DNA of 64,000 nucleotides from an uncultured Prochlorococcus sp. (GCA_902625845.1 CACOCT010000001.1:62001-126000); one strand, 5' to 3'. Shown: positions 13,443 through 22,659, counted from the stretch's first letter. Notes: a model not told the origin generated them from the letters alone. Numbers and translations: made by a program.

Positions 13443-14183
13443 ATGATTAATACAATAAAGTCAGATATAGAAATAATTAAAGAGAGAGATCCTGCCGCGA
13501 GGGGTATCCTAGAAATATTTCTGTGTTACCCAGGATTTCAAGCGATCTTCCTTCATAGATTCACTCATAAGTTATGGAAGCTAAAATTACCATTAATTCC
13601 TAGAGTCTTAAGTCAAATAAATAGAACTTTAACAGGAATTGAAATTCATCCAGGAGCTAAAATAGGTAGAAAAGTTTTTATTGATCATGGGATGGGAGTT
13701 GTAATAGGTGAAACAGCTGAGATAGGAGATAACTGCTTACTATATCAAGGTGTAACTTTAGGAGGCACTGGGAAAAATCATGGAAAAAGGCATCCAACAT
13801 TAAAAGAAAATGTAGTTGTAGGAGCAGGCGCAAAAGTATTAGGTTCAATAATTGTTGGAGCAAATACGAGAATTGGAGCAGGATCTGTTGTAGTGCGTAG
13901 CGTTCAAGGGAACAGCACAGTCGTAGGAATTCCTGGGAGAGTAGTGCATCAAAGTGGAGTGAAAATTAATCCCCTGGCTCATTCAGCTCTACCAGACGCA
14001 GAAGCAAATGTCATTAGAAATCTAATGGATAGAATAGATATCTTGGAAAATCAACTAAATAGATTACAAAAAGCTCTTCAAAATTTAGTCAATGATGAAG
14101 TAGTTGACACTTCAAAATTAGGAGAAGCTCAGAATCTAAAAGATAAAGAAATTATCGAGTTTTTAGGAGATGATAGAAACTAA
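13443..14183 (+). CDS. cysE: Serine O-acetyltransferase
   Basis: CysE makes O-acetylserine from serine and acetyl-CoA, the first step of cysteine synthesis. The 246-aa protein has the N-terminal helical domain followed by a left-handed beta-helix of hexapeptide repeats ([19 protein letters not shown], with the catalytic His in the DHG motif). [13 protein letters not shown] is the active-site loop. A C-terminal helical extension of about 50 residues follows. It is 5 bp downstream of the GntR gene and overlaps the convergent secA by 4 bp. Confidence 0.95.
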   Translation: MINTIKSDIEIIKERDPAARGILEIFLCYPGFQAIFLHRFTHKLWKLKLPLIPRVLSQINRTLTGIEIHPGAKIGRKVFIDHGMGVVIGETAEIGDNCLLYQGVTLGGTGKNHGKRHPTLKENVVVGAGAKVLGSIIVGANTRIGAGSVVVRSVQGNSTVVGIPGRVVHQSGVKINPLAHSALPDAEANVIRNLMDRIDILENQLNRLQKALQNLVNDEVVDTSKLGEAQNLKDKEIIEFLGDDRN

Positions 14184-17032
14184 TTATTATTGTTCTCATC
14201 AACTTCTTTTTCTATCTTTGGTTGAAACATAAACATTGAATATATAACATTTCTCCTCATATTTGTCATCATTTCAAGGAACATGTCATAACCTTCATTT
14301 TTGTATTCAATTAGAGGATCTTTTTGCCCATACCCCCTTAAACCTACTGACTCTCTCAGAGAATCCATAGATTGTAAATGCTCTCTCCAAAGATTATCAA
14401 TTTGTTGAAGAATAAAAAATCTCTCTGCTTCTCTCATCAAACCAGGTCGATTATTTTCTATCTGAGATTCCTTCAAGTCATAAGCAGCTCTTAATTGTTC
14501 TTTAAGATAATTTTTTAATTCTTGAATGGATAATGAAAAAATATCTTTCACTTCTAAATCATTCAACAAATAAATAAATTCTTTTACTTTAGATACTAAT
14601 TGTTTCAAATCCCATTCTTCAGGAGGCAAGTCTTGATTGACATAAGCTTCAACTATTTCCTCCATGGTTATTTCTCCATATCCAATAACTTGTTTTTTTA
14701 AATCTACCCCTTTTAAGACTCTCAATCTTTCTGAATAAACAGCTTTTCTTTGATTATTCATTACTTCATCATATTCAAATACCTGTTTTCTAATATCATA
14801 ATAATAAGTTTCAACTTTTTTCTGCGCACTCTCTAGAGATCTAGTGAGCATTCCAGATTCAATAGGCATGTCTTCATCAACTCTGAATGCATTCATCAAG
14901 TTAGCGACTCTATCACCTCCAAATATTCTTAATAAATTATCTTCCAAAGACAAGAAAAATCTTGTACTTCCTAAATCGCCTTGTCTTCCGGCTCTTCCTC
15001 TTAGTTGATTATCTACCCTCCTAGACTCGTGCCTCTCTGTACCAATAACGTGTAACCCTCCAGCATTTCTAACATTTTCTTCCTCTAGGTTGAGGACTGT
15101 TTCATACTCAGCTTTAATTGATGCTAATACTTCTCTTAGTGACTTTATAAGAATATCTTTTGTAGGTGCCTTTTCTGCAGCAGTTGCTATTCTATCTTCT
15201 AATTCAATTAGAGTAAGTTTACCCTTACCCCAATTATCTACAAGTTTTTTTGACAAGGCATTAAGATCTTTTTCTATATTTTCCCCAAGCCTGCAAGGAA
15301 AAAGACTTTTGACATTATTTAATGAATTATCAGAAGATTGTTTTAATTTAATTTTTGATGATGATGAGAAACCACTTTTAGACTTCAAATCTCTTTGCTT
15401 TGGAATTGGTGGTTTATGTTCATTATCTGGTTTTACAAGAAGAGGTAGTAAAGTTTCTTTCAATTTTAGTCTCGCCATATAATCACTATTTCCACCTAAA
15501 ATAATATCTGTACCTCTTCCAGCCATATTTGTTGCTATGGTTACTGCTCCAGATCTTCCAGCCTGAGCAACAATTTCTGCCTCTCTCTCTACATTTTCTG
15601 GTTTAGCATTTAGTAAATTATGAGGTATTTGTTGTTCATGTAATAAGGAACTAAGGAGTTCACTCTTTTCGACACTTGTCGTTCCTACTAGTACTGGTCT
15701 ACCTTTTTTATGAATATCAGCTGTTTCATAAGCAACTGCCCTCCATTTTCCAATTTCTGTTTTAAAGACCTGATCTGGCCAATCCTGTCGTTGCCTAGTC
15801 ATATTTGTGGGGATAACGGTTGATTGTAATTTATATGTTTTCTCAAATTCAACTTCTTCTGTTTTCGCAGTTCCTGTCATTCCTGCAAGACCTGGATAAA
15901 GTAAAAAAAAGTTTTGATAAGTAATCGAAGCCAGTGTTTGAGTTTCAGGTTGAATTTTTAAACCTTCTTTAGCTTCTATAGCTTGGTGCTGTCCATCACT
16001 CCACCTTCGCCCAGGCATTACTCTCCCCGTAAATTCATCAACAATTACTGCTTCACCATTTTTTAAAATATAATTAACATCTTTAACAAATAATTCTTTA
16101 GCTTTCAAAGCATTTGTAATGTAATGAGCCCAAGGATCCTGGGGATCATATAAATCTTTTACCTTAAGAGATTCTTCACATTTTGCGAATCCTTGATCAG
16201 TTAGTATGCAACTCCTTTGTTTCTCATCCACTTCATAATCTCCCTCTGGATCAATCCCATCCTTACTCATTTCTTTTGCTCGCTCTAATTGCAAGGTCAG
16301 TGCAGCTGCTCTTTGATATTTCTCTTGTGGACGCTCAATTTGACCAGAAATTATTAGAGGAGTCCTAGCTTCATCGATTAATATTGAATCAACTTCATCA
16401 ATCACACAATAGTTAAATTCCCTTTGAACAACTTCTTCAATATCAGTTGCCATATTATCTCTTAAATAATCAAAACCTAATTCAGAATTTGTGGCGTAAG
16501 TAATATCACATGCATAATTTTTCTTTCTTTGTGCAGGGCTCATATCTTGTTGAATTAAACCTACACTTAAACCTAAAAACTTATGAACTTGTCCCATCCA
16601 CTCAGCATCTCTTCTGGCGAGATAATCATTAACCGTAACCACATGAACTCCTCTCCCCGATAGAGCGTTTAAATAACAGGGTAATGTAGCTACAAGGGTT
16701 TTACCCTCACCAGTTTTCATCTCAGCAATTTGACATTCATGTAAAACCATACCTCCAATTAATTGAACATCAAAATGTCTCATTCCTAAGACTCGTTTAC
16801 TCGCTTCCCTTACGATTGCAAAAGCTTTTGGAAGGTTATCGTTAATTAAATCTTTTTGTTTTATTAAGTTTTTTTCTTCAGTAATAATTGATTTAAGGTC
16901 ACTAGTTTCAACACGTAATTGTTCATCACTTAAATTATTTACTTCAGCCTCTAGCAGATTTATCTCTTCGACTAAGGGTTGATATCTCTTTAATTTTCGA
17001 GTATTTGGATCTCCAAACAATAGCTTGAACAT
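14180..17032 (-). CDS. secA: Preprotein translocase ATPase SecA
   Basis: SecA drives protein export through SecYEG in the plasma and thylakoid membranes. The 950-aa protein has Walker A KTGEGKTL at residues 106-113, Walker [16 protein letters not shown] and the second nucleotide-binding fold ([14 protein letters not shown]). A low-complexity insertion (about residues 530-575, Ser/Lys-rich) sits inside the second nucleotide-binding fold, as in other cyanobacteria. The C-terminal zinc-binding Cys cluster of E. coli SecA is absent; the protein ends in an Asn run. It overlaps cysE by 4 bp. Confidence 0.98.
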   Translation of the reverse strand: MFKLLFGDPNTRKLKRYQPLVEEINLLEAEVNNLSDEQLRVETSDLKSIITEEKNLIKQKDLINDNLPKAFAIVREASKRVLGMRHFDVQLIGGMVLHECQIAEMKTGEGKTLVATLPCYLNALSGRGVHVVTVNDYLARRDAEWMGQVHKFLGLSVGLIQQDMSPAQRKKNYACDITYATNSELGFDYLRDNMATDIEEVVQREFNYCVIDEVDSILIDEARTPLIISGQIERPQEKYQRAAALTLQLERAKEMSKDGIDPEGDYEVDEKQRSCILTDQGFAKCEESLKVKDLYDPQDPWAHYITNALKAKELFVKDVNYILKNGEAVIVDEFTGRVMPGRRWSDGQHQAIEAKEGLKIQPETQTLASITYQNFFLLYPGLAGMTGTAKTEEVEFEKTYKLQSTVIPTNMTRQRQDWPDQVFKTEIGKWRAVAYETADIHKKGRPVLVGTTSVEKSELLSSLLHEQQIPHNLLNAKPENVEREAEIVAQAGRSGAVTIATNMAGRGTDIILGGNSDYMARLKLKETLLPLLVKPDNEHKPPIPKQRDLKSKSGFSSSSKIKLKQSSDNSLNNVKSLFPCRLGENIEKDLNALSKKLVDNWGKGKLTLIELEDRIATAAEKAPTKDILIKSLREVLASIKAEYETVLNLEEENVRNAGGLHVIGTERHESRRVDNQLRGRAGRQGDLGSTRFFLSLEDNLLRIFGGDRVANLMNAFRVDEDMPIESGMLTRSLESAQKKVETYYYDIRKQVFEYDEVMNNQRKAVYSERLRVLKGVDLKKQVIGYGEITMEEIVEAYVNQDLPPEEWDLKQLVSKVKEFIYLLNDLEVKDIFSLSIQELKNYLKEQLRAAYDLKESQIENNRPGLMREAERFFILQQIDNLWREHLQSMDSLRESVGLRGYGQKDPLIEYKNEGYDMFLEMMTNMRRNVIYSMFMFQPKIEKEVDENNNN

Positions 17033-17167
17033 AATTTTTCTCTATCACAAAATATCATTATTCAATATTATAAATGTAATTAAGCAATAACTAGTGAGAA
17101 CAATAAAGTTTTCGACAAATAATCCAAAATAGCTTAAATTATTACTTGAATTTTCAAGAATTGAGTA

Positions 17168-17650
17168 TTGAATAAAACTTTTTTTTTAAATAGAGAAATA
17201 ATATTAATAAAACATTTTAAGGGGGCTCCTGGCTTAAGATCCTTTGGGATAGGTCCTTATTTTCTTCCTTGCAAGGGATTATATAAATTAAAAATCTTAT
17301 TAGATAACAATACTAGTTGGGCTAAAAATAGAAAAATTAAAGACTTAAAAGATTGCCTCGCTAATAGTGATGTCATAGTTAGTCTCTGGTCAAATAATAA
17401 AATCCTGGGTTTTGGAAGAGCCTTAAGTGATGGAACCTATAGGAGTGTTCTTTGGGATATTGTGATCGATCATAATCATCAAGGGAAAGGCTATGGTAAG
17501 TTAATTGTGAATGCAATTTTAGAGTCAAAAAGGATCAAACAATCTGAAAAAGTTTATTTAATGACATCAAATCAAAAAGATTTTTATTGTCAAATAGGTT
17601 TTCAAGAAGTTTTATCTCAAAATCTTCTAATTAAAAAATATTTAAATTAA
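17168..17650 (+). CDS. GNAT family N-acetyltransferase
   Basis: The 160-aa protein starts at TTG 17168; no ATG or GTG in frame gives a full domain. The acetyl-CoA-binding motif A is clear (VIDHNHQGKGYGKLIV, with the Q/RxxGxG signature) and follows the strand LSDGTYRSVLWD. YCQIGFQEV near the C-terminus is the usual GNAT end. The acceptor substrate is unknown. It is divergent from secA. Confidence 0.8.
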   Translation: MNKTFFLNREIILIKHFKGAPGLRSFGIGPYFLPCKGLYKLKILLDNNTSWAKNRKIKDLKDCLANSDVIVSLWSNNKILGFGRALSDGTYRSVLWDIVIDHNHQGKGYGKLIVNAILESKRIKQSEKVYLMTSNQKDFYCQIGFQEVLSQNLLIKKYLN

Positions 17651-17764
17651 TTATCAAATAATTAATATTTGTAGCGAAGATATTTATTCATTATGCTAAA
17701 CAATTCTCTTCATATTCATGAAAATTTATGATTTTGAATTAACTTATCAAATATTAAATATGCA

Positions 17765-18196
17765 TTAATTAACGAATCTGCTATATAGCCATCTAATAAA
17801 ATTCCCTAATACTGGCACTGGAGAAAAAGTTGGTCCACAAAAATCAAAATAATCTCTATGTTCTTTTATTTTCCCACTCTCGCCAAAAGTTATTCTTGTT
17901 GTGCCTGGATATATAAATTCCTTATTAAGTATTTTTAACACCAATGTCCACTCAATAAAACCAATATTTTGATTAATTGCAATTGCATGAGTTTCTAGAG
18001 AAACATCTTTGCATCGATTAATAAGATTTTCCTGAGCTTCAATATATGCATCTAATCCATATTTTTCTTGTGTAGGATCTATGAACAAGACATCATCTTC
18101 ATAGAAAGATGCCCATACATCCTTTGATGGTGCTTCCTCTCCAAAAGTTTTATTGAATAATTTTTGCAATTCTTCTTCAGTAATATTCCTATCCAT
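17765..18196 (-). CDS. NTF2/SnoaL-like fold protein
   Basis: The 143-aa protein looks like the NTF2/SnoaL-like superfamily: a helix-rich start, FYEDDVLFIDP, GLDAYIEAQENLINRC and a sheet ending in RITFGESGKIKEHRDYFDF. Members are diverse (isomerases, lyases, non-catalytic binding domains), so no activity is claimed. There is no signal peptide. It lies alone, convergent with the GNAT gene (114-bp gap). Confidence 0.65.
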   Translation of the reverse strand: MDRNITEEELQKLFNKTFGEEAPSKDVWASFYEDDVLFIDPTQEKYGLDAYIEAQENLINRCKDVSLETHAIAINQNIGFIEWTLVLKILNKEFIYPGTTRITFGESGKIKEHRDYFDFCGPTFSPVPVLGNFIRWLYSRFVN

Positions 18197-18404
18197 AATT
18201 GTAAAAATAATGATTGATTAAAACAAATAAACTAATTCAAAATTTTAGCAAAAGTTAGTTTAATAGGTGAATGTTAAGTTAGATATAAATCAAGAAAAAT
18301 CGTCATAATGCTAATGCTCATGAAAAAGAAATAAGTATAAGCAATATAAATAAAACGATAATTTCATAGATAAAGACTTTAATTGTTTTCTTTAAGTTAA
18401 TTTC

Positions 18405-18448
18405 AATGGTAATAGTTAGCTTCGAGACGAAATACTTTAATTACCATT
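18405..18448. other. Long inverted repeat, candidate structured RNA
   Basis: Nine-base perfect arms AATGGTAAT and ATTACCATT flank 26 nt whose centre can pair again (TTCG-AGA-CGAA). The structure lies in the middle of the gene-free spacer before the phoH-like gene. There is no T-run right after it, so it is not an obvious terminator. It could be part of a small RNA or a protein-binding site. Confidence 0.3.
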
Positions 18449-18802
18449 TAAAATCGATCTTATTGAGATTAGATAATCATTCTTAAATTAGATATCATTA
18501 CTACTTTCTTTCAAGGAGTTTTAAAAGATTAATATATGAGGAGAAAGACTTAAATTAAAATTAATTTTTAAAAATTAAATATAAATACTCAAGTATATCT
18601 ACTTATATATTATGAATAAATAAAATTGATAAATAAATGGTTCAGAATAATTACACAGAGAATTTAAACATTAAAATAAAAATTATATATTTTTTTATTA
18701 GATATTAATTTCTTAATATATGTAATATTTAATATCATTACATAATGATAAAAATTATATTTTTATTTAGCAAATTATAAAATCTGAGATATAGTTTTTC
18801 CA

Positions 18803-18817
18803 CCTTAATTAAGGAGG
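18803..18817 (+). promoter_or_regulatory. Strong Shine-Dalgarno inside a palindrome, phoH-like gene
   Basis: AAGGAGG at 18811-18817 lies 7 nt before the ATG at 18825, an unusually complete Shine-Dalgarno for this window. Its first four bases are the right arm of the perfect 12-bp palindrome CCTTAATTAAGG (18803-18814). In the mRNA this could mask the site or be a protein-binding palindrome. Confidence 0.55.
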
Positions 18818-18824
18818 ATTAGTT

Positions 18825-20216
18825 ATGAAAAAAAGAGTCATAGTTTTAGATACCAACGTTCTTTTACATGATCCAGAATCTCCTCTTCATTTTGCTAATG
18901 ATAATGTAGTTATTCCAATTCAAGTTGTTGAAGAGGTCGATAGGTTTAAGCGAGATCCAAGTGAAAAAGGAAGGAATGCTAGAAGAGTTTCTAGATTATT
19001 GGATAGCTTTAGAGAGAGGGGGAATTTATCTGCTGGTGTGAGAATAAATAATAAAGATGTAGGTCAAATAAAAGTTGCTTTCTGTAGAAAAGAAACTACT
19101 GATAGGCTACCTTCTGAGTTAAATGATAATAGTGGAGATAACAAGATTTTAGCTGTCGCTCTTGAACATAAAACTAATAAAGTATTGGCAAATTCTCCAG
19201 ATGTGATTCTCATCTCTAAGGATACTAATTTAAGGATAAAGGCTGATGCAATAGGATTAAAAGCAGCAGACTATAGCAACAACAAAGTTTCTTTAGATAA
19301 TTTAAATAGAGGATTTAGAGAAATTATTTCTGATCAACATGAAATTAATAAAATTCAAAAAGAAGGATTCATCTTTTTAAAAGATATTAAATTCAATTTA
19401 AAGACAAGCTTATATTCTAACGAAGGTGTAATTCTTCGAAATAATCTTAAAGAAAATCATACATATTTATGCAGATATGACCCTGTAGAAAAAAAATTGA
19501 TTTCTTTAAATTGGTTAAGAAGATCTAATTTGGGAAAAATAAAACCAAAAAATTTAGAGCAAAGTTTTGCCTTAGATTTACTTCTTGATCCAGATATTCA
19601 GTTGGTCACTCTTATAGGAAAAGCAGGAACGGGAAAAACTTTATTGGCATTAGCTGTGGGATTAAATCTAGTAGCAGATGAAAATATGTATGAAAGATTA
19701 TTAGTCTCAAGACCTCCAATTTCTTTGGGGAAAGAACTAGGATTTCTTCCCGGCAGTTTAGATGAGAAATTAGCTCCATGGATGAAACCTATTATTGATA
19801 ACTTGGATTATTTAACAGGCTCTAAATTTAATAAAAAAGGTGAAAAAGTCGCACTTAAAGAGAGAGACAATAATGCAAGAAATTCATGGGAAGATCTCAA
19901 AGGTATGGGACTTTTGGAGGTTGAAGCAATTAATTATATTCGCGGGAGGTCAATTTCTCATCAATTTATTCTTATTGATGAGGCTCAAAATTTAACGCCT
20001 TTAGAAGTCAAGACAATTGTTACCAGAGCTGGTGAAGGTACAAAAATTGTTTTCACTGGGGATCCAAATCAAATAGATCATCCTTATCTAGACTCTGATA
20101 GTAATGGTCTTACTTGGTTGGCTAAAAAACTTAAAGGTCAAAAAATAGTTGGCCATATTACCCTGTCACAAGGTGAAAGAAGTGATTTAGCTGAATTAGC
20201 GGCAAATCTCTTGTAA
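18825..20216 (+). CDS. PIN domain and PhoH ATPase fusion protein
   Basis: The 463-aa protein joins an N-terminal PIN-like RNase domain (VLDTNVLLHDP at residues 7-17, with acidic residues continuing to SKDTNLRIKADAIGL) to a C-terminal PhoH-type ATPase. The ATPase has Walker A GKAGTGKTLLALAVG, Walker B FILIDEAQNLTP and TGDPNQID. PIN-PhoH proteins are thought to act as RNA helicase/ribonucleases. A strong ribosome-binding site precedes the ATG. The LOG-family gene follows 37 bp downstream on the same strand. Confidence 0.92.
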   Translation: MKKRVIVLDTNVLLHDPESPLHFANDNVVIPIQVVEEVDRFKRDPSEKGRNARRVSRLLDSFRERGNLSAGVRINNKDVGQIKVAFCRKETTDRLPSELNDNSGDNKILAVALEHKTNKVLANSPDVILISKDTNLRIKADAIGLKAADYSNNKVSLDNLNRGFREIISDQHEINKIQKEGFIFLKDIKFNLKTSLYSNEGVILRNNLKENHTYLCRYDPVEKKLISLNWLRRSNLGKIKPKNLEQSFALDLLLDPDIQLVTLIGKAGTGKTLLALAVGLNLVADENMYERLLVSRPPISLGKELGFLPGSLDEKLAPWMKPIIDNLDYLTGSKFNKKGEKVALKERDNNARNSWEDLKGMGLLEVEAINYIRGRSISHQFILIDEAQNLTPLEVKTIVTRAGEGTKIVFTGDPNQIDHPYLDSDSNGLTWLAKKLKGQKIVGHITLSQGERSDLAELAANLL

Positions 20217-20253
20217 TTACAAACTTAAAACAGTAAAAAAATGGAGAAACTTC

Positions 20254-21138
20254 ATGAAAAAAAAATTAAATTGTGATTTTGCAAAAGAACGAAGTAATGA
20301 GGCTCAAGTCGTAGCTAGTAATTTAGAAGCAATTTTAAAATCTAACTCTTATAAACTTGCGCATGAAGATTTGGAATTACTAAATACTGATGAAATGCGC
20401 GGCGTTCGGATGCTTCTTGAGATAACGAAACCTGAACAAGCAATTGAGAAGGAAAATATTATTTCTACGGTTATTATTTTTGGTGGTGTTCACATATCAG
20501 AGGACATCACTTCAAAGAGAAAATTGGACGAGACTTTAAATCTTCTTGAAAAAGATCCAAAATCAACTTTGTTAAAGCAAAAAGTAGAAAGATACAAGAA
20601 TCTATATTCAATGTCTCACTATTATTCTTCAGCTCGAGAATTATCTAAGTTAATATCAATTGAAACTAAATTAGAACGTCCTCATGCTCATGTGATAGTA
20701 ACTGGTGGTGGACCTGGGATTATGGAAGCTGCTAATAGAGGGGCTTTTGACGCGGGTTGTAAATCTATTGGATTAAATATATCTTTACCGAATGAGCAGC
20801 ATCCAAATTCATTTATTACGCCCGGATTATGTTTTAAGTTTAACTATTTTGCTATGAGAAAATTTCATTTTGTTATGAGATCTGAGGCCGCAGTTTTTTT
20901 CCCTGGTGGATTCGGAACTTTAGATGAATTATTTGAATTATTAACTTTGAGACAAACTGGTATGAAGAAGAATATACCAATTATTTTATTTGGAAGAAAT
21001 TATTGGAACAAAGTAATTAATTTTGAATATCTATGCGATATGGGTTTAATAGAGGAAAAGCATTTATCAATTTTTAAATATGCTGATAGTGCTGATGAGG
21101 CTTGGTCTTTGATAAAGAAGTTTAATGATAGTAATTAA
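20254..21138 (+). CDS. LOG family protein (possible nucleoside 5'-monophosphate phosphoribohydrolase)
   Basis: The 294-aa protein has the LOG-family signature PGGFGTLDE (preceded by MRKFHFVMRSEAAVFF) and GGGPGIMEAANRGA. These form the nucleotide-binding and catalytic pocket of LONELY GUY-type enzymes, which cleave nucleoside monophosphates such as cytokinin ribotides or purine/pyrimidine nucleotides. The N-terminal 100 residues are longer than in minimal LOG proteins. It lies 37 bp after the PIN-PhoH gene. It is the last core gene before the island. Confidence 0.85.
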   Translation: MKKKLNCDFAKERSNEAQVVASNLEAILKSNSYKLAHEDLELLNTDEMRGVRMLLEITKPEQAIEKENIISTVIIFGGVHISEDITSKRKLDETLNLLEKDPKSTLLKQKVERYKNLYSMSHYYSSARELSKLISIETKLERPHAHVIVTGGGPGIMEAANRGAFDAGCKSIGLNISLPNEQHPNSFITPGLCFKFNYFAMRKFHFVMRSEAAVFFPGGFGTLDELFELLTLRQTGMKKNIPIILFGRNYWNKVINFEYLCDMGLIEEKHLSIFKYADSADEAWSLIKKFNDSN

Positions 21139-21180
21139 TTTTAAAGACATCATAATCTTTTGGCTCACGCAAATCACAAC

Positions 21181-21309
21181 TTCTTTGTCCGAATTAGGCC
21201 ACACTTTTTCTCTAAAATTACTGATAGCAAAATAAGTCTGACTTATAGCTTCGATCTTACAGGTGCTTTGGGAGCACTAGGTCGTAGGTTCGAATCCTGT
21301 CGCCCCGAT
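21181..21309 (+). repeat. Island repeat copy 1, leader plus tRNA-Pro 3' half
   Basis: Positions 21261-21309 match the 3' half of a tRNA-Pro(UGG): anticodon arm GGTGC-TTTGGGA-GCACT, variable loop, T arm with TTCGAAT and the acceptor strand CGCCCCG. There is no 5' half upstream, so it is not a tRNA gene. The 80 bp in front (TTCTTTGTCCGAATTAG onward) are a diverged copy of 22021-22105 before copy 2. The native terminator seen after copies 2 and 4 is missing. I read it as the left attachment site (attL) of mini-element 1. Confidence 0.85.
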
Positions 21310-21343
21310 CAGTTATAGCAATAAGTCTCAGCTAATAATATAT

Positions 21344-21380
21344 TTCCCTCAAAAATACCTTCCCTCAAAATTCCCTCAAA
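21344..21380 (+). repeat. Three TTCCCTCAAA repeats (candidate integrase arm sites, left)
   Basis: Perfect decamers start at 21344, 21360 and 21371, i.e. 16 and 11 bp apart. They lie 35 bp inside tRNA-Pro copy 1. The near one-turn spacing and the matching pair at the other end of the element suggest binding sites for a recombinase or accessory protein. Confidence 0.7.
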
Positions 21381-21518
21381 TGGGTTATTGATATCCCAAG
21401 AAGATAAATGTATCTTTTAAATATTAAGGGAATATTTGAGTTTTAAAAACTAAGAACTTGTGGTCAAGTTACTTAATTAAAAATTCAATTTATTTAAAAT
21501 AAGCATGAATTTATTGAT

Positions 21519-21956
21519 TTGATTTTTAATTTTTCAAAATTCTTATTCTTCGTCAAAGCACTATTAATATTCATTTTTTGTGAGTTGGTATTTTCTCAAG
21601 AAATAAAAGCATCTGAAAAAATATTGAATGAAAGCAAGGTTGATGTAGATTCATTTACAAGTTATGCACGTATAAGTCATACAGATAACTTTATTCTTGT
21701 AGATAAAAATGGAAAAGTATATAAGTCTTGCTTAACTAGAAACCCAGAAGGATGTCCCGATCCATATTTATTCTATGGTTATATAAATACTCCGATATCT
21801 GAAGAAGTGGTTCAGTTAAAAAAGGACGGATCTTATTGGTGTAAGACTTCTGTTATTTTGTCACTTCTTGAAGAAAATCATAATTGGAATGAACACAATC
21901 ATCGATATCATTTTTGGTGCGATAGAAATGGATGGATTAAAAGCAAGTCTCCATAA
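21519..21956 (+). CDS. Exported hypothetical protein, sole cargo of mini-element 1
   Basis: I do not recognise this 145-aa protein. It starts at TTG 21519 (an ATG at 21505 is out of frame and closes at once). A strong signal peptide covers residues 1-26 (FLFFVKALLIFIFCELVFS). The mature part is rich in aromatic and His residues and has four Cys (KSCLTRNPEGCPDPY, DGSYWCKTS, FWCDRNGW), suggesting disulfides in a periplasmic or surface protein. It is the only gene between tRNA-Pro copies 1 and 2. Confidence 0.6.
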   Translation: MIFNFSKFLFFVKALLIFIFCELVFSQEIKASEKILNESKVDVDSFTSYARISHTDNFILVDKNGKVYKSCLTRNPEGCPDPYLFYGYINTPISEEVVQLKKDGSYWCKTSVILSLLEENHNWNEHNHRYHFWCDRNGWIKSKSP

Positions 21957-21996
21957 AAAATACTAATCACGTAATTTTAATTAATACTTTTAAAAG

Positions 21997-22017
21997 TTCC
22001 CTCATATTTCCCTCAAA
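21997..22017 (+). repeat. Two TTCCCTCA repeats (candidate integrase arm sites, right)
   Basis: TTCCCTCATA at 21997 and TTCCCTCAAA at 22008 are 11 bp apart and in the same orientation as the three copies at 21344-21380. They close off mini-element 1 about 90 bp before tRNA-Pro copy 2. Confidence 0.65.
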
Positions 22018-22020
22018 TTA

Positions 22021-22200
22021 TTCTTTCTTAGTCCGAACTAGTCCACATTCTAAACTTAAAAAGTATTGGTATAGCTATAAGTCTCAATTATAGCCTTATT
22101 TTTGCGGGTTCTTTGGGAGCACTAGGTCGCAGATTCTAATCCTGTCGCCCCGACTCATAAAAACCAAGTCATCCTAGCGAGTCTCCCAACTCGCTTATTT
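22021..22200 (+). repeat. Island repeat copy 2, tRNA-Pro 3' half plus native terminator
   Basis: Positions 22106-22154 are a tRNA-Pro 3' half with a damaged anticodon stem and T loop (TTCTAAT for TTCGAAT) but an intact CGCCCCG end. Upstream 22021-22105 resembles 21181-21260. Downstream, 22159-22200 matches the region after copy 4, including the terminator hairpin. Retention of the native downstream sequence marks it as the right end (attR) of mini-element 1; it also serves as left boundary of mini-element 2. Confidence 0.85.
22177..22200 (+). terminator. Terminator copy downstream of tRNA-Pro fragment 2
   Basis: The stem GCGAGT/ACTCGC (22177-22182 with 22189-22194) has a 6-nt loop and is followed by a T-rich tract. 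The same hairpin follows tRNA fragment 4, so it is most likely the original terminator of the tRNA-Pro gene. Confidence 0.7.
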
Positions 22201-22239
22201 TATTTCTCATTTGTCTTAAAATCTCTACGAGCGAGGAAT

Positions 22240-22279
22240 GGGCAAGGGTTTGTATAGCTTTGGATAACTTTGGAGGGTG
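22240..22279 (+). repeat. Phased TTTG repeats, left end of mini-element 2
   Basis: TTTG recurs at 22249, 22259 and 22269, exactly 10 bp apart, within a 40-bp block that aligns with 22712-22751 on the other side of the lipoprotein gene (shared GG-rich start, TTTGTATA, TGGATA). Candidate protein-binding arm sites of mini-element 2. Confidence 0.55.
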
Positions 22280-22339
22280 TATCGCCCGCTATTTCTGTGG
22301 AAAAGAATTAAAGATTTATTGTTAAGAAAATTAATTCTA

Positions 22340-22600
22340 TTAGTATTTGAAATTTCTTTTTACTAGACCTTCCTTTTTTCTAGTGTTTTGAAGACCCAAA
22401 ATTTGTGACGTTTTTTCCTCTTCTATGCACCACCTTCTATTTATTGTCCAAGTATTTTGTCTTATAATTTGAATACGATCTTCTTCTGTCCATCTTTCAC
22501 AAGCTTGTTTTGCTTGTAAATATGAATTGTATTTTTTACCATTTACACAAGAAGAAACAAGAAATGAAGTAAAAAAAAGTATAAAGATTACTTTCTTCAT
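22340..22600 (-). CDS. Small lipoprotein, sole cargo of mini-element 2
   Basis: The 86-aa product has a clear lipoprotein signal peptide with lipobox LVSSC (Cys18 would carry the lipid), so it should sit on a membrane surface. The rest is short, charged and has two further Cys (QACERW and RRWCIEE) that could pair. I do not recognise a domain. It is the only gene in mini-element 2. An inverted repeat TATCCCTA/TAGGGATA (22633-22659) lies about 35 bp upstream of the start and may be regulatory. Confidence 0.6.
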   Translation of the reverse strand: MKKVIFILFFTSFLVSSCVNGKKYNSYLQAKQACERWTEEDRIQIIRQNTWTINRRWCIEEEKTSQILGLQNTRKKEGLVKRNFKY

Positions 22601-22632
22601 TTTTTATAAGAAAAATAAATTAATGGTCCGCC

Positions 22633-22659
22633 TATCCCTATAGGATACCACTAGGGATA
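22633..22659. promoter_or_regulatory. Inverted repeat upstream of the 86-aa lipoprotein
   Basis: TATCCCTA and TAGGGATA form an 8-bp perfect inverted repeat with an 11-nt centre, 33 bp upstream of the lipoprotein ATG. It could be an operator. No regulator can be named. Confidence 0.3.

Larger units (their letters stand above)
18197..18824. other. 628-bp gene-free AT-rich spacer
   Basis: No credible coding region or tRNA is visible on either strand. The stretch is long for this genome and extremely AT-rich. It contains one notable long inverted repeat (AATGGTAAT at 18405-18413 with ATTACCATT at 18440-18448) and the palindrome overlapping the ribosome-binding site of the next gene. It could hold a small RNA or the regulatory region of the phoH-like gene; nothing seen proves either. 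Confidence 0.5.
21261..22154 (+). mobile_element. Mini-element 1 between tRNA-Pro copies 1 and 2
   Basis: The two tRNA-Pro 3'-half repeats in direct orientation bound about 845 bp with a single gene (21519-21956). Inside the left end are three copies of TTCCCTCAAA (21344, 21360, 21371). Inside the right end are two more (21997, 22008). The att core, arm repeats, cargo, arm repeats, att core order is what an integrase-dependent element shows. No integrase is encoded, so it would be a satellite mobilised in trans. Mobility is inferred from structure, not seen. Confidence 0.6.

Noticed and set aside
15090-15482. 130-aa plus-strand frame
   Set aside because: It lies entirely inside secA on the opposite strand.
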